From NCBI RefSeq assembly GCF_025836975.1, contig NZ_CP107548.1, positions 3,720,001-3,784,000 of the forward strand: DNA of 64,000 bases. Reading direction: 5' to 3'. This document shows, piece by piece, positions 57,132 to 64,000 of the stretch; the first letter of the stretch is position 1; each line of letters starts with the position of its first letter. Below the pieces are notes generated by a model. The model did not search any database. It was not told the DNA's origin and worked only from the letters and a program-made list of their open reading frames with translations. Both the position numbers and the translations under genes were made by a program. Source of the stretch: Pollutimonas sp. M17. GTDB taxonomy: Bacteria; Pseudomonadota; Gammaproteobacteria; Burkholderiales; Burkholderiaceae_B.

Positions 57132-57223
57132 AGCGCAATAACCCTTTCAGCGGCCAGTGTCATTCCAAAAACAGGCCAAGCACCCAAACCGCCCCGGCAG
57201 GGCCACGCATTTCAACCATGCAG

Positions 57224-57383
57224 CCTGCGGGGTGGCGGGGGTCGGGCTGCGGCGACTTTCGGGATCGAGCAAGCCGCAGGTGAAGGAAGCCCGAACGGGC
57301 GGACGAGCCGGGCTATGCGATGTTCGGCGCGCAGGCGCCGAACCGGTCACGAGGAGCAAAGCTCGATCCCGCTACCCCGCAGG
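57224..57383. repeat. Multi-stem structured block, RNA-like fold
   Basis: An outer stem pairs 57224-57236 with 57371-57383 (one G-T), and a second stem pairs 57261-57270 with 57361-57370. Enclosed are hairpins GCCC-GAAC-GGGC (57289-57300) and a 9-bp hairpin (57322-57330 with 57335-57343). Seen from sequence; a function is not assigned. Confidence 0.6.
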
Positions 57384-57559
57384 CGTCAATAGAAACGCCC
57401 ACAGACGCTCAATGGAACCACCCTGCGCGTCAAACAAAAAAGCAAGCGCAAAAAAGCTGTCAGCAAGCAGAACGCTTGTTTGCGCCTGTACTAGCGCATT
57501 CGTCCTCAGCCAACGGGAAACAGACGGCCAAGAGCGACGCCCCTGAACGACCACAACCT

Positions 57560-59551
57560 TCAGCGCCCCGCCAGAACCCGATCCAGCACAGCCCCGAAAT
57601 CCTCTGCATTCTTGAAGCCAATCACACGGGCATCGGCCATCTGCCGGCCTTGAGCATCGAAGAAGATAATCCCCGGCGGTCCGAACAGATTGAAGCGCTT
57701 CAGCAAAGCCCGGTCATCGTCCGTACTCTTCGTGACATCCGCCTGCACCAACAACAGCTGCGACATCTGCGCAGCAACGCCAGGATCGCTGAACGTGAAT
57801 TTTTCCATCTCGATGCACGACACACACCAGTCCGCATAAAAATCCAGCATCACCGGCCGATTCGTATTGGTCAGAAGATTATCCAGCTCTTCCACCGAAC
57901 GCACCTGCGTAAATTGCTTCTTGACCGCATCCACACTCAAACCCGACGCTGCGGTGCCCACGGATTGCCCCGCCCCGGCAAACGGAGCCAAAGGCCGCAA
58001 TACCTCGCGTCCGCCCGCCGCCATGCCTACGATCAACACCGCCGCCCACAATGCCAGCAGCAAACCCAAGGCCTTGCCAAGAAAACGACCCGCGCCGGCT
58101 CCGACCGGCGCCGCATCGAATGCGCCCAGCATCGCAGCGCCCCACAGCGCCAGCAAAGCCCAGCCCAGCATGTTCAGCCAGCCCGGCAGTATCGAGTTCA
58201 CCATCCACCAGGCCGTGGCCAGCAGCAAGATTCCGAACAGATGCTTCACGCCGTTCATCCAGGGTCCGGCCTTGGGCAGCAGAAGACCGGATGTCGCGCC
58301 TACCGCCAACAGCAACAGCCCTTCCCCCCAGGCCATCGCGAACAACGCCGTACCGCCCAGCACCAGGTCGCCCGTCTGCGAAATGAACAGCAGCACGCCG
58401 GCCAGCGGCGCCGCTACGCAGGGTCCGACGATCAGCGCCGACACCATGCCCATCAGGAAGACGCCGCCGTAGCGGCCACCGGGCAAACGGGACAGCCGGT
58501 GATTCAGCGCCGATTGCATCGCCGTGGGCGCCTGCAAGGTGAATACGTCGAACATCGCCAGCGCCAGGACAGCCAGCAGGATGGCGAACACACCCAGCAC
58601 CCATGGCGTCTGCAGCCAGATCGCCAGGCTGGCGCCGATCAGGCCGGCCACGACACCCAGCACCGTGTAGACAATGGACATCCCCAGCACAAACACCGCC
58701 GCCAGCGACAGGCCGCGCCAGCGCGACAGCTTCTTATGTTCGCCGGCATTGCCCGCCAGTATGGCGAGCAATATGGGCACCATGGGCAGCACGCAAGGCG
58801 TGAACGAGAGCAGCAGCCCCAGCAGCAAGGACAACAGGATGATCTCAGCCCAGCCGGCATCGGCCAGGTAGGCCGCAAACCCGGTATCGCCCATTTGCAG
58901 CGCGCTTCCAAGGGTGGCCTTGTCCGCGCCCGCCGACCCGGTCTGCGCGGCCAGCTCGGCCTGCGAGCGCGGCGCGGGCACGCTGGCCGCCACATGCGCG
59001 CCTTGCGCCTGGTAGCCGCCCGCCACGGGCACCAGCTTGATCTCCTTGGTCATGGGCGGATAGCACAGCCCCGCATCGGCGCAACCCTGGCTGGTGACTG
59101 AAAGGGTAAATGGCTCCTGCGGGCCGGCCTTGAGCGGAAGGCGCACCGTGACCTGGTGGTAATAGACCTCCAGGTCTTTCTCGAAGGTGGGGTCGTACTT
59201 GACGATGCCGGCGGGATAAACGGGTTCGCCCAGCGCGGACGACGCCGTATCCGGCGTCACGGCGAACTCGAAGCGCTCGCGATACATATAGTACTTGGGC
59301 GCGATCCTGAAATGGACGTCCAGCATGTCCGGCGCCGGCATGGCGGCGGACAACACGAAGGCCGCCTCGGGGTCGAGGAAATCTTCCTCGGCGTGAGCGG
59401 GCCCGGCGCGCAGCATCAGGGCCGCCATCAGCAGGGCAGCCAGCACGGCTGCCATCAGCGCAAACAGGCGGCGGACGCCCCGACCTGCGAATTGCGGCGC
59501 GGCGCCGGCTTGTGTTCGTATCATGTTGTCGGCCAGCGGCACATACCGCAT
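57560..59551 (-). CDS. dsbD: Thiol:disulfide interchange protein DsbD
   Basis: 663 residues from ATG 59551, chosen for its AAAGGAAATCGT site; the frame extends further upstream into cutA but without support. Layout: signal/anchor, periplasmic N-terminal domain with the active Cys pair in SQGCADAGLCYPP, eight-helix core with Cys in LSFTPCVLPMVPIL and VGPCVAAPLAGVL, and C-terminal thioredoxin domain with YADWCVSCIEME. It carries electrons from cytoplasmic thioredoxin to the periplasm, for disulfide isomerisation and cytochrome c maturation (System II genes are nearby). Confidence 0.96.
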   Translation of the reverse strand: MRYVPLADNMIRTQAGAAPQFAGRGVRRLFALMAAVLAALLMAALMLRAGPAHAEEDFLDPEAAFVLSAAMPAPDMLDVHFRIAPKYYMYRERFEFAVTPDTASSALGEPVYPAGIVKYDPTFEKDLEVYYHQVTVRLPLKAGPQEPFTLSVTSQGCADAGLCYPPMTKEIKLVPVAGGYQAQGAHVAASVPAPRSQAELAAQTGSAGADKATLGSALQMGDTGFAAYLADAGWAEIILLSLLLGLLLSFTPCVLPMVPILLAILAGNAGEHKKLSRWRGLSLAAVFVLGMSIVYTVLGVVAGLIGASLAIWLQTPWVLGVFAILLAVLALAMFDVFTLQAPTAMQSALNHRLSRLPGGRYGGVFLMGMVSALIVGPCVAAPLAGVLLFISQTGDLVLGGTALFAMAWGEGLLLLAVGATSGLLLPKAGPWMNGVKHLFGILLLATAWWMVNSILPGWLNMLGWALLALWGAAMLGAFDAAPVGAGAGRFLGKALGLLLALWAAVLIVGMAAGGREVLRPLAPFAGAGQSVGTAASGLSVDAVKKQFTQVRSVEELDNLLTNTNRPVMLDFYADWCVSCIEMEKFTFSDPGVAAQMSQLLLVQADVTKSTDDDRALLKRFNLFGPPGIIFFDAQGRQMADARVIGFKNAEDFGAVLDRVLAGR

Positions 59552-59561
59552 ACGATTTCCT

Positions 59562-59987
59562 TTAAACCTGTACTTGCGCCCGCACCCAGTCCAGATAGCT
59601 TGCGGAACCGCCCAGAACCGGCAGTACCAGGATCTCCGGGACTTCATAGGGGTGCAGCGCCATCAGGCGCTCCATCGCGGCTTGGGCGCCCGCTCCGGTC
59701 GTCTTGATGGTAATCGGGATCTCTTCCGAGCCCTCCAGCTCACCCTGCCACATATACATAGACAGGCCCGGCGCTCCAAGGTTCACGCAGGCGGCCAGAT
59801 GCTCCTCGACCAGCACGTGCGCAATGCGTTTGGCCAGCAGCATGTCGGGGGCGTTGCTCAGGATCACGACAATGTCATTGGCCGCCAAAGACGGCTGTGC
59901 CTGGGCAGCCGCAAGGGCGTCATCGGCCTGGCGAACCGGCGGCCGGCGAACCGGCGGCCGGCGTCCCGGCGGCATAGAGGAACTCAC
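59562..59987 (-). CDS. cutA: Divalent-cation tolerance protein CutA
   Basis: About 141 residues if started at GTG 59987 (AGGTTGATATCC upstream); ATG 59975 is the alternative. The core is typical CutA: IAHVLVEEHLAACVNLGAPGLSMYMWQGELEGSEEIPI and LHPYEVPEILVLPV. It forms a trimer linked to metal tolerance. The N-terminal ~35 residues are an unusual basic Pro/Arg stretch (RRPPVRRPPVR) encoded by a 15-bp tandem repeat. It is followed by dsbD after 10 bp, as in many proteobacteria. Confidence 0.92.
   Translation of the reverse strand: MSSSMPPGRRPPVRRPPVRQADDALAAAQAQPSLAANDIVVILSNAPDMLLAKRIAHVLVEEHLAACVNLGAPGLSMYMWQGELEGSEEIPITIKTTGAGAQAAMERLMALHPYEVPEILVLPVLGGSASYLDWVRAQVQV
59930..59959. repeat. 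15-bp tandem repeat within the 5' end of cutA
   Basis: Two perfect copies of a 15-bp unit (59930-59944 and 59945-59959). It is in frame, so it adds five residues (RRPPV) per copy to the CutA N-terminal extension and could vary in copy number without a frameshift. Confidence 0.75.
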
Positions 59988-60033
59988 GGATATCAACCTG
60001 ATAAATCGTTGCAGACCAACGATTTTACCGCGC

Positions 60034-60063
60034 GCAAAAAAAACGGGCCCAAAGGCCCGTTTC
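60034..60063 (-). terminator. Rho-independent terminator of the alpha ribosomal operon
   Basis: Stem 60041-60049 with 60054-60062, CAAA loop, then a T-run on the minus strand (A-run at 60036-60043). It lies 18 bp past the rplQ stop and ends the secY-infA-rpmJ-rpsM-rpsK-rpsD-rpoA-rplQ transcript. Confidence 0.9.
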
Positions 60064-60080
60064 CATATACCGCCAAATCC

Positions 60081-60464
60081 TTATTCGGCTTCGGCTTCTT
60101 CGACTTCCGGACGGTCGACCAGTTCCATGAACGCCATGGGTGCATTGTCGCCTTGACGGAAGCCCATTTTCAGGACGCGCGTGTAGCCGCCATTGCGCTC
60201 TTTGTAGCGCGGGCCGATTTCGGCAAACAGCTTGACGACCGCATCGCGATCGCGCAAGCGGGCGAATGCCAGGCGCTTGTTGGCCAGGGTAGGCTCTTTG
60301 CCCAGCGTGATAAGGGGCTCGACGACGCGGCGCAGTTCCTTGGCTTTGGGCAAGGTGGTCTTGATGGCTTCGTGGGTAAGCAACGAAACGGCCATGTTGC
60401 GGAACATGGCAAGACGGTGACTGCTGGTGCGATTTAGTTTACGCAAACCACTACGGTGACGCAT
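60081..60464 (-). CDS. rplQ: 50S ribosomal protein L17
   Basis: 127 residues starting [20 protein letters not shown], the universal bacterial L17 N-terminus; [21 protein letters not shown] follows. AGGAAATCATC Shine-Dalgarno. Acidic C-terminal tail. Last gene of the operon. Confidence 0.98.
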   Translation of the reverse strand: MRHRSGLRKLNRTSSHRLAMFRNMAVSLLTHEAIKTTLPKAKELRRVVEPLITLGKEPTLANKRLAFARLRDRDAVVKLFAEIGPRYKERNGGYTRVLKMGFRQGDNAPMAFMELVDRPEVEEAEAE

Positions 60465-60593
60465 GATGATTTCCTTTGAATCTAGGTTGGCCAGGGGAAC
60501 ATTCCACTGGTTATCCGGCTCTTCTATCAGCTGGGCTGCGGGCCGGGAAAGGGCAAGACTTTACCATATTTATGCAAAGTCCCGTTTGCTGCC

Positions 60594-60617
60594 GCCGGCT
60601 TGCCTGGGCAAGCCGGC
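60594..60617 (-). repeat. 11-bp palindrome between rpoA and rplQ
   Basis: Arms 60594-60604 and 60607-60617 around a 2-nt centre, just 8 bp past the rpoA stop. No T-run follows, so it is more likely an RNA-processing or stability hairpin than a terminator. Confidence 0.55.
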
Positions 60618-60625
60618 TTACTTCC

Positions 60626-61615
60626 TTAAGGACGCTCGAGGCCCAGGGGAGGCCAGTTTTCCAGCTTCATGCCCAGGGTCAGGCCGCGCGCGGCCAGCAC
60701 TTCCTTGATTTCATTAAGCGACTTGCGGCCCAGGTTGGGCGTCTTGAGCAGCTCGTTCTCGGTGCGCTGGATCAGATCGCCGATGTAGTAGATGTTTTCG
60801 GCTTTCAGGCAGTTGGCCGAGCGAACGGTCAGCTCCAGGTCGTCGACGGGACGCAGCAGGACCGGGTCGATCTGCGGAGCGCCGCGCGACGGGGCGCTGT
60901 CGTAGGAATCGCCGGCGCCCTCGAGGGCGGCAAACACCGAAATCTGGTCCATGAGGATGCGGGCCGACTGGCGCACGGCCTCTTCAGGCGAGATGACGCC
61001 GTTGGTCTGGATATCCAGCACCAGCTTGTCCAGGTCGGTGCGCTGTTCGACGCGGGCGCTTTCAACCGCATAGCTGACGCGGCGCACCGGGCTGTACGAT
61101 GCATCCAGCACGATGCGGCCGATGGTGTGGGTGCGGTCGTCGGACAGCGCGCGCACGTTGCCGGGCACATAACCACGGCCTTGCTCGACCTTGATCTGCA
61201 TTTCCAGCTTGCCGGCTTCGGTCAGCGTGGCGATGACGTGATCGGGGTTGATGATCTCGACGTCGTGCGGCAACTCGATGTCGCTGGCCAGCACGATGCC
61301 GGCGCCTTGCTTGCGCAGCACCAGGGTGACTTCCTCGCGGTTGTGCAGCTTGAACACGACGCCCTTCAGGTTCAGCAGGATGTCGACGACGTCCTCGCGA
61401 ACACCGGCGATAGTGGAATATTCGTGAACCACACCGGTCATCTGGACTTCGGTGGGGGCGTATCCTGTCATGGACGACAGCAGGATGCGGCGCAGGGCGT
61501 TACCCAGCGTGTGGCCGTAGCCGCGCTCGAAGGGCTCCATCACGACTTTGGCGTGATTCTTGCCGACGGGCTCGACTTCGATAGAACGGGGTTTCAGAAA
61601 ACCTTGTGACGACAT
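60626..61615 (-). CDS. rpoA: DNA-directed RNA polymerase subunit alpha
   Basis: 329 residues. The N-terminal assembly domain ([22 protein letters not shown]) and the C-terminal domain that contacts UP elements and activators ([40 protein letters not shown]) are both complete. It lies between rpsD and rplQ, the standard betaproteobacterial order. Confidence 0.98.
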   Translation of the reverse strand: MSSQGFLKPRSIEVEPVGKNHAKVVMEPFERGYGHTLGNALRRILLSSMTGYAPTEVQMTGVVHEYSTIAGVREDVVDILLNLKGVVFKLHNREEVTLVLRKQGAGIVLASDIELPHDVEIINPDHVIATLTEAGKLEMQIKVEQGRGYVPGNVRALSDDRTHTIGRIVLDASYSPVRRVSYAVESARVEQRTDLDKLVLDIQTNGVISPEEAVRQSARILMDQISVFAALEGAGDSYDSAPSRGAPQIDPVLLRPVDDLELTVRSANCLKAENIYYIGDLIQRTENELLKTPNLGRKSLNEIKEVLAARGLTLGMKLENWPPLGLERP

Positions 61616-61687
61616 GGATGTTCCTTTTCAATACCCTCGGCTCGTTACACCGATAAGGCTGACGGACAAGCCGGCGAACCGGCGCTT

Positions 61688-61739
61688 GCATCGCAAAGCC
61701 CACTTTTCGGCGAATGCCGAAGAAGTGGGCGATGCGATG
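61688..61739 (-). ncRNA. Strong hairpin in the rpsD-rpoA intergenic mRNA
   Basis: 61698-61711 pairs with 61716-61730 (one bulged base) around a 4-nt loop, and flanking GATGCGATG/GCATCGC arms extend the stem. No T-run follows toward rpoA. It could be a processing or attenuation element, or a binding site for a ribosomal protein that balances rpoA against ribosomal genes. Structure seen; role inferred. Confidence 0.45.
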
Positions 61740-61763
61740 TTACGACAATACTGCTTGCAACGA

Positions 61764-62387
61764 TTAGCGCGAATACAATTCGACGACCATCGACTCGTTG
61801 ACGTCGCGAGCGACATCGGCGCGGTCGGGGGCTTGCTTGAAGACGCCGGACAGCTTGCTGGCGTCGACTTCAACCCACTGCGGCAGGCCCTGGCCGGTGG
61901 CCAGGTCGAGCGATTCGCGGATACGCGATTGCGCTTTGGCCTTTTCGCGGATCGAGATGATGTCGCCCGCCTTGACCAGCATGGAGGCGATGTCGGCGGT
62001 GTGGCCGTTCAGCTCGATGGCGCGGTGGTTCACCAACTGGCGTGCTTCAGCGCGCGTGGAACCGAAGCCCATGCGATACACGACGTTGTCCAGACGCGAT
62101 TCCAGCAATTGAATCAGGGTCTCGCCGGTGTTGCCACGGCGACGCTCAGCTTCAACGAAGTATTTGCGGAATTGCTTTTCCAGAACGCCGTACATGCGCT
62201 TGAGTTTCTGCTTCTCGCGCAGCTGCAGGCCGAAGTCCGACGTGCGGGCACCGGAGGTGCGGCCGTGCTGACCGGGCTTGGACTCGAGCTTGCACTTCGA
62301 GTCGAGCGAGCGGCGGGCGCTCTTCAAGAATAAATCTGTACCCTCGCGACGCGAGAGCTTGCATTTAGGTCCAATATAACGTGCCAA
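61764..62387 (-). CDS. rpsD: 30S ribosomal protein S4 (TTG start)
   Basis: 207 residues starting [15 protein letters not shown] after the initiator. The start codon is TTG (62385-62387) with an AAGGGGAAG site; no ATG lies nearby upstream. It includes the S4 RNA-binding domain ([25 protein letters not shown]). S4 nucleates 30S assembly and represses this operon in E. coli. Confidence 0.97.
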   Translation of the reverse strand: MARYIGPKCKLSRREGTDLFLKSARRSLDSKCKLESKPGQHGRTSGARTSDFGLQLREKQKLKRMYGVLEKQFRKYFVEAERRRGNTGETLIQLLESRLDNVVYRMGFGSTRAEARQLVNHRAIELNGHTADIASMLVKAGDIISIREKAKAQSRIRESLDLATGQGLPQWVEVDASKLSGVFKQAPDRADVARDVNESMVVELYSR

Positions 62388-62398
62388 GATGCTTCCCC

Positions 62399-62800
62399 TT
62401 AGATGCGACGACGCTTGGGCGGACGGCAGCCGTTATGCGGCACCGGCGTGATGTCTGAAATGCTGGAGATTTTGATACCCAGCGCATTCAGCGCACGCAC
62501 GGACGACTCGCGGCCGGGACCGGGGCCCTTGATGCGGACTTCGAGAGTTTTGATACCGTATTCCAACGCCACGCGTCCGGCCGATTCGGCGGCAACCTGA
62601 GCCGCAAACGGGGTGGACTTGCGCGAGCCCTTGAAACCGGCACCACCGGATGTCGCCCAGGACAATGCGTTGCCCTGGCGGTCGGTAATGGTGATGATCG
62701 TGTTGTTGAAGGACGCATGAACGTGCGCGATGCCGTCCGATACGCTCTTCTTGATTTTCTTGCGTACGCGCGATGCGCCGCTGTTGGAAGCTTTCGCCAT
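62399..62800 (-). CDS. rpsK: 30S ribosomal protein S11
   Basis: 133 residues. [40 protein letters not shown] and the C-terminal [18 protein letters not shown] are the S11 hallmarks. It forms the platform of the 30S subunit. It lies 11 bp before rpsD. Confidence 0.98.
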   Translation of the reverse strand: MAKASNSGASRVRKKIKKSVSDGIAHVHASFNNTIITITDRQGNALSWATSGGAGFKGSRKSTPFAAQVAAESAGRVALEYGIKTLEVRIKGPGPGRESSVRALNALGIKISSISDITPVPHNGCRPPKRRRI

Positions 62801-62814
62801 CTTCTATTCCTCGA

Positions 62815-63180
62815 TTATTTCTTCAGGGAAGCAGCAGCGCGACGCGGCCCTTTACGGGTGCGGGCGTTGGTACGGGTGCGTTGACCGCGTACAGGCAGGC
62901 CACGCTTGTGGCGCATGCCCCGGTAGGTTCCCAGATCGATCAAGCGCTTGATCGACAGTTGTACTTCGCGACGCAAATCGCCTTCAACCGTGAACACGCC
63001 GACGTGTTCGCGGATACGCTCGAGTTCGGCGTCGGTCAGATCCTTCACTTTCTTGGAAAGCTCGATGCCCGAAGCTTCGCAGATCTTGCGGGCGCGGGTA
63101 CGACCAATACCAAAAATAGCGGTAAGTCCGATTTCGGCGTGTTGATGCGGCGGAATGTTGATGCCAGCAATACGGGCCAT
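62815..63180 (-). CDS. rpsM: 30S ribosomal protein S13
   Basis: 121 residues. [19 protein letters not shown] at the N-terminus, [15 protein letters not shown] and the basic tail [18 protein letters not shown] are diagnostic. It sits in the 30S head and contacts the P-site tRNA and 50S subunit. Confidence 0.98.
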   Translation of the reverse strand: MARIAGINIPPHQHAEIGLTAIFGIGRTRARKICEASGIELSKKVKDLTDAELERIREHVGVFTVEGDLRREVQLSIKRLIDLGTYRGMRHKRGLPVRGQRTRTNARTRKGPRRAAASLKK

Positions 63181-63215
63181 GACTGTTCCTTGTTAAATCC
63201 GTTGCGCTTCGGCGA

Positions 63216-63329
63216 TTAGCCTTGACGCTGCTTATGACGTGGGTCGGTGCAGATGACGCGCACCACGCCGTGACGTTTAATGATCTTGCAGTTGCGGCAG
63301 ATCCGCTTTACCGATGCCATTACCTTCAT
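63216..63329 (-). CDS. rpmJ: 50S ribosomal protein L36
   Basis: 37 residues, too short for most gene tracks. Minus-strand reading from ATG 63329 gives [18 protein letters not shown] and ends DPRHKQRQG. The zinc-ribbon ligands CxxC...C...H are complete ([12 protein letters not shown]), so this is the zinc-binding paralogue. It lies between infA and rpsM in the expected order. Confidence 0.97.
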   Translation of the reverse strand: MKVMASVKRICRNCKIIKRHGVVRVICTDPRHKQRQG

Positions 63330-63361
63330 GGGTTGACTCCTAGTTTCCTGTAACCGGCCGC

Positions 63362-63580
63362 TTATTTAGAGCGGAAGACAATTCTGGCGCGAGACAGATC
63401 ATAGGGCGTGAGCTCCACTGTGACCTTGTCACCCGGCAGAATCCGGATGTAATGCATACGCATCTTGCCCGAGATGTGGCCCAGAACTACGTGGCCATTT
63501 TCCAGCTTGACGCGAAAAGTTGCGTTGGGAAGGTTCTCGAGAACCTCTCCTTGCATTTGTATGACGTCGTCTTTTGCCAT
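63362..63580 (-). CDS. infA: Translation initiation factor IF-1
   Basis: 72 residues from ATG 63580 ([19 protein letters not shown]); a longer in-frame reading that runs into secY is rejected. OB fold with the usual [17 protein letters not shown] and [14 protein letters not shown]. It lies between secY and rpmJ. Confidence 0.98.
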   Translation of the reverse strand: MAKDDVIQMQGEVLENLPNATFRVKLENGHVVLGHISGKMRMHYIRILPGDKVTVELTPYDLSRARIVFRSK

Positions 63581-63587
63581 TCTCTGT

Positions 63588-64000
63588 TTACCGCATTGGC
63601 AGTCCCGCACCCTTGAAGTTGGCCTTCTTGAGCAGCGAGTCGTATTGGTGAGACATCATGTAGGCTTGTGCCTGCGCCATGAAGTCCATGGTCACCACCA
63701 CGATAATTAATAGAGAGGTTCCGCCGAAGTAAAACGGTACATTCCAGCGCGCCTGCATCAGCTCGGGCAGCAAGCACACCAAGGTGATGTAGATGGCGCC
63801 GGCCAGCGTCAAGCGCATGAGTATCTTGTCGACGTAGCGAGAGGTTTGCTCGCCGGGACGGATACCCGGAACAAATGCACCGCTTTTCTTCAGGTTGTCT
63901 GCCGTTTCGCGGCTATTGAACACCAAGGCCGTATAGAAAAAGCAAAAGAAGATAATTGCAGCGGAATACAACGTGATATACAGCGGCTGGCCCGGCGACA
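63588..64000 (-). CDS. secY: Preprotein translocase subunit SecY (C-terminal part, runs off the right edge)
   Basis: About 137 C-terminal residues are inside the window. They include [32 protein letters not shown], the conserved cytoplasmic loop, the following helix, [16 protein letters not shown] and the C-terminal tail [12 protein letters not shown]. The 5' end lies beyond 64000. It is followed 7 bp later by infA. Confidence 0.96.
   Translation of the reverse strand, partial: SPGQPLYITLYSAAIIFFCFFYTALVFNSRETADNLKKSGAFVPGIRPGEQTSRYVDKILMRLTLAGAIYITLVCLLPELMQARWNVPFYFGGTSLLIIVVVTMDFMAQAQAYMMSHQYDSLLKKANFKGAGLPMR

Larger units (their letters stand above)
56264..57559. other. 1.3-kb gene-free tract rich in inverted repeats, between convergent hemB and dsbD
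   Basis: No frame here looks like a protein: the short open frames lack Shine-Dalgarno sites, family motifs and typical codon use. What it holds: three TGGTTTCTT repeats about 40 bp apart (56283-56370), a 26-bp inverted repeat enclosing further complementary arms (56509-56727), a 15-bp hairpin (57094-57131), and a multi-stem structured block (57224-57383). Between these nothing is recognised. This is far longer than any other gap in the window. It may be a decayed mobile element, intergenic repeats, or non-coding RNA. Confidence 0.75.

Noticed and set aside
56567-57546. Short open frames in the 1.3-kb tract (86-129 codons) as possible new genes
   Set aside because: They run through inverted repeats, have no ribosome-binding sites and no recognisable protein character.
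57320-59101. 593-codon plus-strand frame opposite dsbD
   Set aside because: Gln/Arg/His-rich shadow; the minus strand encodes a full DsbD.

Overview
The window is a GC-rich, densely coded chromosomal segment of a betaproteobacterium, most likely family Alcaligenaceae (Bordetella / Achromobacter / Pusillimonas-like). Support: many Bug-type tripartite-tricarboxylate solute-binding proteins, the MFS-ssb-uvrA neighbourhood, aroK-aroB-dgt, the ccsB/resB/cytochrome c4/engB/hemB block, and the order hemB - dsbD - cutA - rplQ - rpoA - rpsD - rpsK - rpsM - rpmJ - infA - secY. No rRNA, tRNA, CRISPR array, prophage or intact insertion sequence was recognised. Genus is an inference from gene order and protein similarity from memory.

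Layout. 1-10230: mixed metabolic genes, mostly minus strand (DUF502, FmdB zinc ribbon, Na+/H+ antiporter, GMC oxidoreductase, ubiA, PLP aminotransferase, a tiny membrane protein, a VanA-like Rieske oxygenase, a 2OG-Fe(II) oxygenase, an orphan amino-acid ABC ATPase, a Tat-exported dienelactone hydrolase, DUF3008). 10352-19898: a cyanophycin locus with a full CphA, a second CphA-like enzyme lacking the last Mur-ligase lobe, a divergent ABC exporter with a DUF1854 partner, then two minus-strand genes that are the most interesting here: a protein with Tgl-transglutaminase-like motifs and a Nif11-type double-glycine leader peptide (candidate RiPP precursor). 20144-27007: a plus-strand catabolic operon (Bug binding protein, MDR oxidoreductase, aldehyde dehydrogenase, Fe-alcohol dehydrogenase, HMG-CoA-lyase-like protein, class III CoA-transferase) facing an IclR regulator. 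27941-34030: P-loop protein, D-tartrate dehydratase with divergent LysR regulator, and a Bug protein - amidase - GntR set.

34051-45839 is housekeeping: ssb, MFS, uvrA, dgt, aroB, aroK, mrcA, lptM, lysA. 46071-49999 holds two convergent cyclic-di-GMP genes whose stop codons overlap; the first is preceded by a strong promoter, a ~200-nt leader and a near-perfect palindrome. 50259-56263 is the System II cytochrome c maturation pair, a cytochrome c4, engB and hemB. A 1.3-kb gene-free tract (56264-57559) rich in inverted repeats separates the convergent hemB and dsbD. 57560-64000 is dsbD, cutA and the end of the ribosomal-protein alpha operon, running into secY at the right edge.

Starts were refined from Shine-Dalgarno position and family N-termini. 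All function calls come from reading motifs by eye; no database search was run.
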